NCBI GenBank assembly: GCA_903854795.1
Contig: CAINXF010000082.1
Span: forward strand, 1-14,312
DNA: 14,312 nucleotides
Reading direction: 5' to 3'
DNA from: Candidatus Kerfeldbacteria bacterium
GTDB lineage: Bacteria; Patescibacteriota; Patescibacteriia; SBBC01
Positions 6,902 to 13,078 of this stretch are shown here, piece by piece. How positions within the stretch are numbered: the stretch's first letter is position 1; every line of letters begins with the position of its first letter. Position numbers and translations under genes: made by a program. Under the pieces are notes generated by a model. The model saw only the letters and a program-made list of their open reading frames with translations, had not been told where the DNA came from and ran no database searches.

Positions 6902-6924
6902 TCTCCCTGCGGGAGACCAGCGCT
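6894..6924 (-). terminator. Strong intrinsic terminator of the zinc-ribbon/cyclophilin operon
   Basis: Two 14-nt arms (6894-6907 and 6911-6924) pair with a single mismatch around a TGC loop. On the minus strand the stem runs into TTTTCG, giving a U-tract for the operon ending at 6940. It overlaps the last codons of the HEPN gene and may stop that transcript too. Confidence 0.8.
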
Positions 6925-6939
6925 GTAAGATAGATGAAA

Positions 6940-7236
6940 CTACCCGGCGTCTTCGTCGCCCGGAGGGATTTTTGGTCCGGTCTCGTCTTCGAGCATCGGA
7001 TTGCCGGCATCGTCGGTTTTATTGATCAGCGCCTCAGCCTGTGACCACATAAGCTCGAGCGATTCCTTGTAGTTCTTCACGTTCGCATCGGGATCCATCG
7101 TCCCGTCGGATTCCTTTTCTTCGAGGACGTCGTCGATGTAGTTAAGGTACGCGTCATGGTCGAATTCACCCTCGCTCTGCATACGGTTCACGACCTCGTG
7201 GAACACTTCATTGAGTTGGAATTCTAGGTTTTCCAT
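6940..7236 (-). CDS. Small acidic protein of unknown function
   Basis: A 98-aa, strongly acidic soluble protein. The first 50 residues look helical (FQLNEVFHEVVNRMQSE, then YLNYIDDVLEEKESDG). A second helix, NYKESLELMWSQAEALINKT, precedes an unstructured tail, PKIPPGDEDAG. No catalytic motif or cysteine is visible. It is the last gene of an operon with the zinc-ribbon and cyclophilin genes, starting 23 nt after the cyclophilin stop, and is followed by a strong terminator. There is no Shine-Dalgarno, so it may depend on reinitiation. I do not recognise the family. Confidence 0.75.
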   Translation of the reverse strand: MENLEFQLNEVFHEVVNRMQSEGEFDHDAYLNYIDDVLEEKESDGTMDPDANVKNYKESLELMWSQAEALINKTDDAGNPMLEDETGPKIPPGDEDAG

Positions 7237-7259
7237 GGTGGTTTTGATGGATGAAATGA

Positions 7260-7844
7260 TTATTTCGTTCCGAGAGGTTCGACGGTAACGGTGTTCATCG
7301 TGTCGCCCTTGCGGAGTTGGAGCACCACGTCCATGCCGGAGGTGACCTTGCCGAAGATCGTGTAGCTCTTCGGGAGCGATGGTGTGTCACCAAGCATGAT
7401 GAAGAACTGGCTACCGTTCGTGTCCGGTCCGGCGTTTGCCATCGCGACCGTCCCGGCGAGGTAGTCGCGCGTCACGGTCTCGTCGATAAACGAGTAACCT
7501 GGACCGCCTGTACCGGTGCCCTGCGGATCGCCACCCTGGATCACGAAACCTGGTTCGTAGCGATGGAAGGTGAGGCCGTTGTAGAATCCATTGTTCGTGA
7601 GTGTGATAAAGTTGCTGACGGCGATCGGCGCCTCGGTGCCGTAAAGCCCGAAGACGATTATGCCTTTCGAGGTGACCATCTTGATCTGCTTGTCCTTTAA
7701 CTCACCGGCAGAGAGCTGCGTGAGCGCGTTTGGTGGGTTGCTGATTGCTTTGGTATTCACGGTGGTAGTCTTTCCGCACGCGGTCACAAGAAGTGCGACG
7801 ACGGGCAAGATCAATAATAATTTGCGCATATCGTGGTGATGCAT
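7260..7844 (-). CDS. Cyclophilin-type peptidyl-prolyl isomerase, predicted lipoprotein
   Basis: Catalyses cis-trans isomerisation of Xaa-Pro bonds, here outside the cytoplasm. The N-terminus MRKLLLILPVVALLVTAC ends in a lipobox (VTAC, Cys23 from the 7844 start), so the protein should be lipid-anchored. The cyclophilin domain (about 50-194) shows FHR (93-95), QGGDP (103-107), NGSQFFI (143-149) and YTIFGKV (161-167), covering the catalytic Arg and the hydrophobic pocket. The position of the human CypA Trp is Tyr. Two starts are possible: 7844 (9 nt after the upstream stop, giving an unusual MHHHD extension) or the ATG at 7829, which puts Lys/Arg directly before the hydrophobic core. Neither has a Shine-Dalgarno. 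Second gene of a three-gene operon; likely helps fold exported proteins. Confidence 0.95.
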   Translation of the reverse strand: MHHHDMRKLLLILPVVALLVTACGKTTTVNTKAISNPPNALTQLSAGELKDKQIKMVTSKGIIVFGLYGTEAPIAVSNFITLTNNGFYNGLTFHRYEPGFVIQGGDPQGTGTGGPGYSFIDETVTRDYLAGTVAMANAGPDTNGSQFFIMLGDTPSLPKSYTIFGKVTSGMDVVLQLRKGDTMNTVTVEPLGTK

Positions 7845-7853
7845 TGATAAATT

Positions 7854-8075
7854 CTATTTCGTGTTTGTTGGTTCTTCGTCCTTCGCCGGTTCCCAGAGCT
7901 CGAGCCCCTCGACGTAGTCCTCGTGCCCAGTGTTCGAACCTGCCATGCAGGACGTGCACTCACTGAACGTCTCGCCAGGTGCGAAGTGTTTCTTGAACCC
8001 GCACGGCACGCAGACGTAGGTGCCTTCCCGCTCCACGGCGTCGCCGCGGTTGAATGTCTTTTTAGTGTCATTCAT
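7854..8075 (-). CDS. Small zinc-ribbon protein
   Basis: A 73-aa protein with two CxxC knuckles, CVPC (22-25) and CTSC (40-43), separated by a short beta-hairpin containing HFAPGETFSE. This is the arrangement of a zinc ribbon or rubredoxin-like fold. The CxxCG...G..F..C..C layout is common in small bacterial zinc-ribbon proteins of unknown role. The tail is acidic and probably disordered. First gene of the operon with the cyclophilin. A promoter with its -10 ending 8 nt before the ATG and no Shine-Dalgarno predicts an almost leaderless mRNA. Zn versus Fe binding cannot be told from sequence. Confidence 0.8.
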   Translation of the reverse strand: MNDTKKTFNRGDAVEREGTYVCVPCGFKKHFAPGETFSECTSCMAGSNTGHEDYVEGLELWEPAKDEEPTNTK

Positions 8076-8083
8076 ATAGGGAC

Positions 8084-8113
8084 AGTGTAGCGTGAGTCGG
8101 GGGTTTTGTGCAA
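8084..8113 (-). promoter_or_regulatory. Promoter of the zinc-ribbon operon, near-leaderless
   Basis: TTGCAC (8108-8113), an 18-nt spacer and TACACT (8084-8089), followed by only 8 nt to the ATG at 8075. The predicted start point is about 2 nt before the ATG. The -35 overlaps the foot of the hairpin at 8112-8140. Confidence 0.55.
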
Positions 8114-8140
8114 CGGTTCAGCGCGGTTTCCTGAACCGTT
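8112..8140. terminator. Hairpin overlapping the metallopeptidase stop codon
   Basis: A 10-bp perfect inverted repeat (AACGGTTCAG / CTGAACCGTT) with a 9-nt loop spans the last codons and TGA of the metallopeptidase gene. The plus strand has TTT after it, but the gene it would serve is on minus, where the U-tract is poor. It may act as a 3'-end stabiliser or weak terminator. Confidence 0.5.
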
Positions 8141-8501
8141 TTTCCTGCGCCTGCCGCACGGCGTGCTCCGACAGGCCGAAGTAGTGGCCGATCTCGTGCC
8201 ATACTGTTTCGACGACTGTCTGACGGATCGCGTCGGGCGTCCGTGCAACCATTTCGATTGGTTTTTGGAAGATTGTGATCTTGTCGGGGAGCGGCGGCAC
8301 CTGGCCGTAGCGGTGCGTGTGCGGTACGCCCTCGTAGAGTCCGAGCAGCAGCGAACCGTGCCGCACCTTCGACCGTCCGAGCTGTGTCGGCGTCGGCTCA
8401 TCCTCGACGACGATAGCGACATTCTTCAAAAGTTTCCTGAATTTTTCCGGAATACGAGCGAGCCCCTCGGTCACGAGTTGTTCGAATGCGTCGCGTTCCA
8501 T
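8118..8501 (-). CDS. Minimal zincin-type metallopeptidase (PF06262/COG3824-like)
   Basis: A 127-aa single-domain protein with WHEIGHYFGLSE (101-112): His102, Glu103, His106 and Glu112 match the HExxH...GxxE zinc site of the small zincin-like family PF06262. The conserved VVEDEP stretch (31-36) and the GLYEGVP segment (54-60) are also present. The length is normal for this family, whose physiological substrate is unknown. An earlier ATG at 8549 would overlap the nuclease gene by 43 nt; the ATG at 8501 is preferred because it lies 5 nt after the nuclease stop and starts at the usual family N-terminus. Last gene of the uppP operon. No membrane segment, so probably cytoplasmic. Confidence 0.88.
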   Translation of the reverse strand: MERDAFEQLVTEGLARIPEKFRKLLKNVAIVVEDEPTPTQLGRSKVRHGSLLLGLYEGVPHTHRYGQVPPLPDKITIFQKPIEMVARTPDAIRQTVVETVWHEIGHYFGLSEHAVRQAQEKRFRKPR

Positions 8502-8506
8502 GTGGT

Positions 8507-9325
8507 CTAAAACTTCTTCACCCGGTCGACGTACGCGCAAAAGGGACATTCCTTCCCCGGCTGGGGCAATGGCCCCTCGAGCAGTTTGATCGCTGCTTCG
8601 AGTCGCGGCATCACGCGTCCTGGATCGGTGTTCAGTGTTTTTATGGTGATCTCCATGGGGAATCCTTCATGGAGCTTCTCGCCATGGCCTGGGAAGAAGT
8701 ATATCAGATGGCCGATGCCGGTTGTTGGGTGTGCGTTCTTTTCGAGGAGGAACGCGTATGAGTCGAGCTGGAACTGGTACGCGGGAATAAGGTCCCTCGT
8801 CTTCGGGTCGGACGACGCGGTTTTGTGGTCGACCGGCGTGTACTTCCCATCCTTCGACACGAGACATTCGTCGAGCTTGCCGTAGAAGCCGTAGCGGTTG
8901 TCGTGGCCGGGCACGCGGTACCAATACTTCTCTTGGAACGGGTACTGGAGGCTTCCCTCGAGCTGACCCGCAACCATCGGCGGAAGCTCGCCGCTCGCGC
9001 GGTAGAGGTCGAAGTATTGCTTGATCACGCCGTCGAAACGGTTCGCGAGTCGCGAGACGATGCCTTCGGGTTGTCGGATGCCCTCGTGCTTCTCGATCCA
9101 GAAGCACCGCGGACAGCGATTCATCGATTCCATAGCGGTCGCCGAGAACCACACCCGCTTTTCGCCCCGATTGGCGCTGTTCGTCGTCCTCGGTGCGTAC
9201 GCACTTCTCGACGCGAACGCCTCGCGGAAGGTCGAGGGTTTAGAAGGCTTTTTTGTGACACGCTTCACTTTCGGTGTGTCACCACCGAACAGGCTCGCTT
9301 GTGTGGTGGGCGTTCGTCGTGCCAT
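8507..9325 (-). CDS. PD-(D/E)XK nuclease family protein (RecB/Cas4-like fold) with two CxxC pairs
   Basis: A 272-aa protein (numbering below from the GTG two codons earlier). The core is GKLDE (Asp154) and VDHK (Asp168, Lys170), followed by YQFQLDSYAFLLE (185-197), the usual PD-(D/E)XK order with a QxxxY-type helix. NRCPRCFW (71-78) sits at the start of the domain and ECPFCAYV (261-268) at the end. Such flanking cysteines form an Fe-S or zinc clasp in Cas4/AddB-like nucleases. The first 60 residues are basic and low-complexity, probably disordered. The ATG at 9325 is preferred over the GTG at 9331: it lies 2 nt after the upstream stop. No cas genes are nearby, so a Cas4 role is unlikely; DNA repair is plausible. 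Confidence 0.88.
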   Translation of the reverse strand: MARRTPTTQASLFGGDTPKVKRVTKKPSKPSTFREAFASRSAYAPRTTNSANRGEKRVWFSATAMESMNRCPRCFWIEKHEGIRQPEGIVSRLANRFDGVIKQYFDLYRASGELPPMVAGQLEGSLQYPFQEKYWYRVPGHDNRYGFYGKLDECLVSKDGKYTPVDHKTASSDPKTRDLIPAYQFQLDSYAFLLEKNAHPTTGIGHLIYFFPGHGEKLHEGFPMEITIKTLNTDPGRVMPRLEAAIKLLEGPLPQPGKECPFCAYVDRVKKF

Positions 9326-9327
9326 GG

Positions 9328-9639
9328 TCACTGTATTAGATGAATGTTCGCATTGGCGTTGACGTTGCGCGTAGGATCGACCGGGGTCGTTTCGTTCGTG
9401 TTGCTGTTCGAATTTTCGAGCGGCGTAGCGGTACCGCCGTTGATGTTGATAGTCACGTCGTCGGGCACGCTTTTTCGGTTCTTGTTGGGGCTCAGATCGC
9501 TGTTGAGGTTCACGTTCGAGTTATTGCTGTTCGTGTCGGATGAGGATTGGAATATCCACAACACCAGGATGATGACGACGACAAGCCCGATGAGGATCAG
9601 GATGGTGTTACCGCGCTGATTCGTATCAGGGCGTTTCAT
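9328..9639 (-). CDS. Small single-pass membrane protein with Asn/Thr-rich tail
   Basis: The 103-aa product has one strong hydrophobic helix, TILILIGLVVVIILVLWIF (about 12-30), after a short charged start. A roughly 70-residue polar tail follows, dominated by Asn, Ser, Thr and Pro (SNNSNVNLNSD, NSNSNTNET, NVNANANIH), probably outside the cell and disordered. No enzyme motif. It starts 5 nt after the uppP stop and ends 2 nt before the nuclease ATG, so it sits firmly inside the operon. An RG-N-hydrophobic junction loosely recalls a prepilin cleavage site, but the pilin Glu5 is missing. I do not recognise the family. Confidence 0.7.
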   Translation of the reverse strand: MKRPDTNQRGNTILILIGLVVVIILVLWIFQSSSDTNSNNSNVNLNSDLSPNKNRKSVPDDVTININGGTATPLENSNSNTNETTPVDPTRNVNANANIHLIQ

Positions 9640-9644
9640 AAGAG

Positions 9645-10457
9645 CTATTTGATTAGTAGCGCGACCGCGACGATCGCGGCGACCGCGAACCGGTAGTATG
9701 CGAACACGTTGAGTTTGTGGTTCGCGAGGAAGCGGAGCAAGAATCGTATCGCCACATACCCGACGATGGCCGCGGTGACGATACCGACAAGCATCGCGGA
9801 TTTCTCGTCGCTTGGGATTCCCGATTTCTTGAGGTCCATGAGCTTCAGGAGCGCCGCACCTGCGACGACAGGGATCGAAAGGAGGAAGGTGAACCGCGCG
9901 GCCTGCTCACGCTTGAGACCTGCGAACATCCCGCCGACGATCGTGATGCCTGAGCGGGACACACCAGGCACGAGCGCGATGACCTGCGCAATGCCGATGC
10001 CGAGCGCGGTCGTCCACTTCATGTCGCCGATCATGCGCGAGGCATTGGCGCGAACCCGTTCGATCCAGAGGAATAAGAAGCCGAAGACGACGAACGTCGA
10101 CACGACGATCCAGGGATTGCGCGCCGCTTCGAAGTACTTGTCGAACAGTCCGCCGATGATCGCGGCCGGGATCGCGGCGATGATGATGAGCCACGGCAGT
10201 TTGAGTTCTGGTGTGAGCGGCCGGACCCGGAACGACCGTATGAAGTCACGAATTAGGACGATGATGTCACGCCAGAAGTACGCGAGGAGCGCGAGAAGAG
10301 TCCCGACGTGGAGTGCGACGTCGAAGGTCAACGAATTAGCCACGTCGTAGTTCAGGAAGTGGTGCGCGAGCAGGAGGTGGCCCGAGCTCGAGATCGGCAG
10401 GAACTCGCCAAGTCCTTGGATAATGCCGAGAATGACGGCGTCAAAAAAATGAGGCAT
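9645..10457 (-). CDS. uppP: Undecaprenyl-diphosphate phosphatase (BacA family)
   Basis: An integral membrane enzyme that dephosphorylates undecaprenyl diphosphate to recycle the lipid carrier for peptidoglycan and other surface polymers; it also gives bacitracin resistance. The 270-aa product has the expected length and about eight hydrophobic segments. Motif 1 is QGLGEFLPISSSGHL (14-28), with catalytic Glu18 and His27; the usual Thr before Glu is Gly. Motif 2 is PGVSRSGITI (164-173) with Arg168. The start is set by an extended -10 promoter 11 nt upstream; only a weak GCAGG-like site precedes the ATG. First gene of a four-gene operon. The polyprenyl synthase at 921-1964 belongs to the same general isoprenoid pathway but is not adjacent. 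Confidence 0.96.
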   Translation of the reverse strand: MPHFFDAVILGIIQGLGEFLPISSSGHLLLAHHFLNYDVANSLTFDVALHVGTLLALLAYFWRDIIVLIRDFIRSFRVRPLTPELKLPWLIIIAAIPAAIIGGLFDKYFEAARNPWIVVSTFVVFGFLFLWIERVRANASRMIGDMKWTTALGIGIAQVIALVPGVSRSGITIVGGMFAGLKREQAARFTFLLSIPVVAGAALLKLMDLKKSGIPSDEKSAMLVGIVTAAIVGYVAIRFLLRFLANHKLNVFAYYRFAVAAIVAVALLIK

Positions 10458-10468
10458 ATGGTGCCTGC

Positions 10469-10477
10469 ATCATAGCA
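10469..10477 (-). promoter_or_regulatory. Extended -10 promoter of the uppP operon
   Basis: TGC-TATGAT is an extended -10 element. No good -35 lies 17 nt upstream. Eleven nucleotides separate it from the ATG, predicting a leader of about 5 nt. Confidence 0.5.
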
Positions 10478-10479
10478 TA

Positions 10480-10496
10480 CCCGACACGAAATCGGG
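10480..10496. terminator. Short hairpin after the 535-aa gene, next to the uppP promoter
   Basis: CCCGA and TCGGG pair around a 7-nt loop, 6 nt past the upstream stop and directly against the uppP extended -10. There is no U-tract, so it is at best a weak terminator. Confidence 0.4.
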
Positions 10497-10502
10497 ATTA
10501 CC

Positions 10503-12110
10503 CTAGCTTATCTCTTCCTTCTTCTCGCGGAGGAAGCTCGTGAGCTCCTCCATGATCGCGAGGAACGACTTGAACGGCGCCTCGATCAGGAAGTCGAAGA
10601 TGAACAGCATGATGTTGACCTTCGGTGCGCGCATGCTGATCCAGCGTCCGACACGGAGTACCGGGATCGTGAAGAAGTCGATGAAGAACCCGAACGGGCC
10701 TTCGTGCTGCTCGAGCACGATGAACTCACGGGCGGAGATGCGGATCCTGACCGCGAAGAAGCTGACGATCGTCAGGAAGAAGATGAAGAGCGCGCCGCTC
10801 ACGAAGTTGAAGCCGAGTCGCGTCAATCCGTACCCGATGAGGCCGAACGTGATGACAAACGTTGCACCGTAGAGGATGGCGACCGCGGACTTCCGTACCG
10901 GACCACGCAGGGTCGGCAGTTTCGCGCGCCGCAAGAGTTGACGACCAGTGTTCTTGTAGGCGATCTCGTGGATGCCCTGCATGAGCTTGTCGGTGTTCTT
11001 CTTGCTCGGGACACGTATCGTCGAGGCGATGAGGAACATGAGGAGCGGGTGGAAGATGATGTTGATGCCGAGCGTCATGTGGTCGACGGCGCCTTTCACG
11101 TACAGTTCGAACGGCACCTCGAGGATGAGCGCGAGCAGCATCTTCGTAAGGAAGATAAAGATGAACGACCGTATGATGCTACGGCGCAATTTGACGCGGG
11201 CTTCGGCGTAGCGACGGCCGGCGGCGCGGCGGATCGCCTCGTCGAGTATCTCGACCGAAGCGAAGGTGTGGATGGCGGCGTTCGGGTGCTCCTCGGCGAC
11301 GTCGCGGATGATCCAGAAGAATGACGTGTAGCGTTTCGCGAATCGCAGGAAAAACTCGCCGAGCGGATGGTACTGTTGCACGTCCATCTCATCGCGGATC
11401 TCGGTGAATCGGTGGCCGAGGTCCTGGAGCGCGGCTGTGTCCATCGTGTGCCATTCCGGCAAGTGCAACCGGAACAGCGCATATGAGAGCATGGTCTCGT
11501 CAGCCTTCAGCAGGGCGCGCTGGACCGCGATGTAGATCTGGAGGTTCTTGACCGGTGCTTCGATCTTGTCGGCGCCCACGATGACCATGTCTTCGGTCAT
11601 TACCTCGTACATCGCGTCGGCGAGCGCCTTGTCCTTTTGGTACGATGCGAGTGTCTGCTCGATCTCGACGGCGCAGAGGCCGAGGAACCAGCGGTGCTGT
11701 TCGTCGCGGTCAGGCCAGTTCAATGTTTCGCCGGCATATTTACTTAACGCCAAATAGCGGTCGATGATCTCCTTGACGACGGTGACCTTGCTTTCCGCGA
11801 CCTCGTCGTTCGGTAGGTAGCGCGCTTGGATGAGCTCGATAATGAGCGAATGCGCGACGGTGTCGCCGGAGCCGCCGGTGAGCAGGCGCCGCTTGATGAT
11901 GCGGTGGATCGCGTTCTTCCGGAGGAGATGCTCGTCCTTGTAATCAATGATGTTGCGGAACTTCTCGTAGACCGACGCGAGACGGCTCACCGCGTCCGAG
12001 ACATGGATCTTACTACCGCTCTCGTCCTTCACCACGGTGGGTTGTTTTTGGAACGACCCAAGAACCCGCTGGAGGGGCCGTGAAAAGGTGATGGTGGGTT
12101 TTTCGGGCAT
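10503..12110 (-). CDS. Large orphan membrane protein of unknown function
   Basis: A 535-aa protein. The first 300 residues are soluble and helical, rich in charged heptad-like stretches. They are followed by four clear membrane helices at about 311-331, 345-365, 407-430 and 437-455. The region 470-515 has amphipathic or re-entrant hydrophobic segments (PFGFFIDFFTIPVL, NIMLFIFDFLIEAPF), and the C-terminus is charged (LREKKEEIS). No nucleotide-binding, protease or transporter motif is visible. The membrane-anchored helical architecture could suit a scaffold or cell-envelope organiser, which is speculation. A near-consensus promoter lies upstream, giving about a 30-nt leader without Shine-Dalgarno. 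It is probably transcribed alone. I do not recognise the family. Confidence 0.85.
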   Translation of the reverse strand: MPEKPTITFSRPLQRVLGSFQKQPTVVKDESGSKIHVSDAVSRLASVYEKFRNIIDYKDEHLLRKNAIHRIIKRRLLTGGSGDTVAHSLIIELIQARYLPNDEVAESKVTVVKEIIDRYLALSKYAGETLNWPDRDEQHRWFLGLCAVEIEQTLASYQKDKALADAMYEVMTEDMVIVGADKIEAPVKNLQIYIAVQRALLKADETMLSYALFRLHLPEWHTMDTAALQDLGHRFTEIRDEMDVQQYHPLGEFFLRFAKRYTSFFWIIRDVAEEHPNAAIHTFASVEILDEAIRRAAGRRYAEARVKLRRSIIRSFIFIFLTKMLLALILEVPFELYVKGAVDHMTLGINIIFHPLLMFLIASTIRVPSKKNTDKLMQGIHEIAYKNTGRQLLRRAKLPTLRGPVRKSAVAILYGATFVITFGLIGYGLTRLGFNFVSGALFIFFLTIVSFFAVRIRISAREFIVLEQHEGPFGFFIDFFTIPVLRVGRWISMRAPKVNIMLFIFDFLIEAPFKSFLAIMEELTSFLREKKEEIS

Positions 12111-12146
12111 GCGTGAGAGGATTACAAGCTCAATGAATAACCGCTA

Positions 12147-12175
12147 TTTGTAGCACAAGTATAGCCCATTGTCAA
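12147..12175 (-). promoter_or_regulatory. Strong promoter of the 535-aa membrane protein gene
   Basis: A perfect -35 TTGACA (12170-12175), a 17-nt spacer and TACAAA (12147-12152) with an upstream TGC (extended -10). The predicted start lies about 30 nt before the ATG at 12110. Confidence 0.7.
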
Positions 12176-12252
12176 CCCCACATCAAGGGAATCAAACAAT
12201 ACTTGCTTGAAACAGAAATATTGGAATTGTGAGAAATGTTCAAATAATAGAA

Positions 12253-12311
12253 CACCCTCATCTTCCATCCTCCTGCGCACAAAGCGCTTCGGCGGATAAA
12301 TGATGAGGGTG
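12253..12311 (-). ncRNA. 59-nt nested inverted repeat: structured RNA, large terminator or repeat element
   Basis: Three stacked stems share one axis. The outer stem is 10 bp, perfect (CACCCTCATC / GATGAGGGTG). After a 4x4 internal loop comes a 7-bp stem with one mismatch (12267-12273 with 12291-12297). After a 1x3 loop comes GCGC/GCGC closing a 5-nt loop. On the minus strand it is followed by TTCTATTATTTG, so termination for the 174-aa gene is the plainest reading. Its size and internal loops exceed an ordinary terminator, so an ncRNA or a dispersed palindromic repeat is also possible. The rest of 12111-12391 is AT-rich and holds the promoter at 12147-12175 and the hairpin at 12333-12356; I see no gene. 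Confidence 0.5.
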
Positions 12312-12332
12312 CGTGATGCTTAAAACGAGCAG

Positions 12333-12356
12333 TGCCGGTAGTTTTGTCTACCGGTA
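12333..12356 (-). terminator. Hairpin downstream of the secreted-protein gene
   Basis: A 9-bp stem (one G-U pair on the plus strand) around TTTTGT, built on CCGGTAG / CTACCGG. On the minus strand TTTT follows 8 nt later. It lies 36 nt past the 174-aa gene stop and is probably a first, weaker terminator before the larger structure at 12253-12311. Confidence 0.5.
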
Positions 12357-12391
12357 GAGGGATTTGAGAGAACCCCAGGAGTGCGTGTTAA

Positions 12392-12916
12392 CTAACGTCG
12401 GCCAGGACTAAGTTGGAACAGCGTGATATCGAAACCACTCGAGTTGTCAGGCGTACTACCGTCACTCACTCTCAGCGTTGGAATCATGGGAATGAGTCCA
12501 ACATCGATCACAAAATGATAGACATGATCGACATTGAATGGAGTAAGAACAGTAAACTCAGGAATCATTGGGTCAGCTCCTTCCTGGAATACCTTCCAGT
12601 TGTGGATGTCGTCTCCACCACACTCCATGACCAAGGAATAACCCGCGAATCCGCTCGTCATCGCGAAGCCACCGTGGTGAGGAGTTGCGAGTAGTCCACC
12701 ATTCTCTCGGAGCATGTACCACGTTCCTGAAATGACGGCCTCTACCGGGCAACCGTAGGGGTTTGTTGTGTACCCATGTGTGGTGGCACTAGTGAAGAAT
12801 GACTCGCCGGCAGAAGCACGGGTGTAGAAGTGCGAGACGGACTGCGGCGTCTGAGCGAACGCGTGAGACGGAACGAGAATCACGAGCGCGAGTACAAAAG
12901 CGTACAGAGTCCGCAT
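12392..12916 (-). CDS. Secreted protein of unknown function
   Basis: The 174-aa product opens with a classical signal peptide: MRTLYAFVLALVILVPSHAFA, then Q, with a likely AFA|Q cleavage. The mature part (about 150 aa) is rich in Thr, Gly, Ser and aromatic residues with two Cys (PYGCP and VMECGG) that could form one disulfide. It looks beta-rich; no enzymatic motif is seen. An ATG four codons upstream exists, but the ATG at 12916 is chosen because GAGG lies 6 nt before it and the longer form would use that site as coding sequence. The codon choice looks less GC3-biased than the neighbours, a possible hint of different origin. It has its own promoter, a leader of about 75 nt and a palindrome on the -35. 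I do not recognise the family. Confidence 0.78.
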   Translation of the reverse strand: MRTLYAFVLALVILVPSHAFAQTPQSVSHFYTRASAGESFFTSATTHGYTTNPYGCPVEAVISGTWYMLRENGGLLATPHHGGFAMTSGFAGYSLVMECGGDDIHNWKVFQEGADPMIPEFTVLTPFNVDHVYHFVIDVGLIPMIPTLRVSDGSTPDNSSGFDITLFQLSPGRR

Positions 12917-12956
12917 GGCACGCCTCATTAGTTAAACTGCGTTTTGTGTTGTCAGC

Positions 12957-12977
12957 GAGCGGATTGAAACTCCGCTC
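12957..12977 (-). promoter_or_regulatory. Leader hairpin of the secreted-protein mRNA
   Basis: GAGCGGA and TCCGCTC pair perfectly around a 7-nt loop inside the predicted 5' leader, about 40 nt before the start codon. A stabilising or regulatory role is possible; nothing matches a known riboswitch. Confidence 0.4.
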
Positions 12978-12997
12978 AATGGTCGGAATTCACTGTT

Positions 12998-13026
12998 GTT
13001 TTACATCTTTGATTTTGTTTTGTCAA
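12998..13026 (-). promoter_or_regulatory. Promoter of the secreted-protein gene
   Basis: A perfect -35 TTGACA (13021-13026), a 17-nt spacer and the -10 TAAAAC (12998-13003, four of six consensus bases). It gives a leader of about 75 nt ending in GAGG and ATG. Confidence 0.6.
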
Positions 13027-13031
13027 AACAA
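13015..13031. promoter_or_regulatory. Palindromic operator candidate over the -35 box
   Basis: TTGTTTTG and CAAAACAA form a perfect 8-bp inverted repeat with a 1-nt centre, covering the whole -35 hexamer. This is the geometry of a dimeric repressor site. It is AT-rich, so chance is not excluded. Confidence 0.4.
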
Positions 13032-13078
13032 GCCTCGTGAGGGCCGAGCGGAACCAAATTGTTAAACAGAAAAACGTT

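Noticed and set aside
8507..9325. Nuclease as Cas4 of a CRISPR system
   Set aside because: No repeat array or other cas gene occurs in the window, and the cysteine layout (two CxxC pairs) is not specific to Cas4.
9328..9639. Asn-rich membrane protein as a type IV pilin
   Set aside because: The RG-N junction and hydrophobic helix are suggestive, but the conserved Glu5 and the FTLIEL pattern are absent and no pilus genes are nearby.
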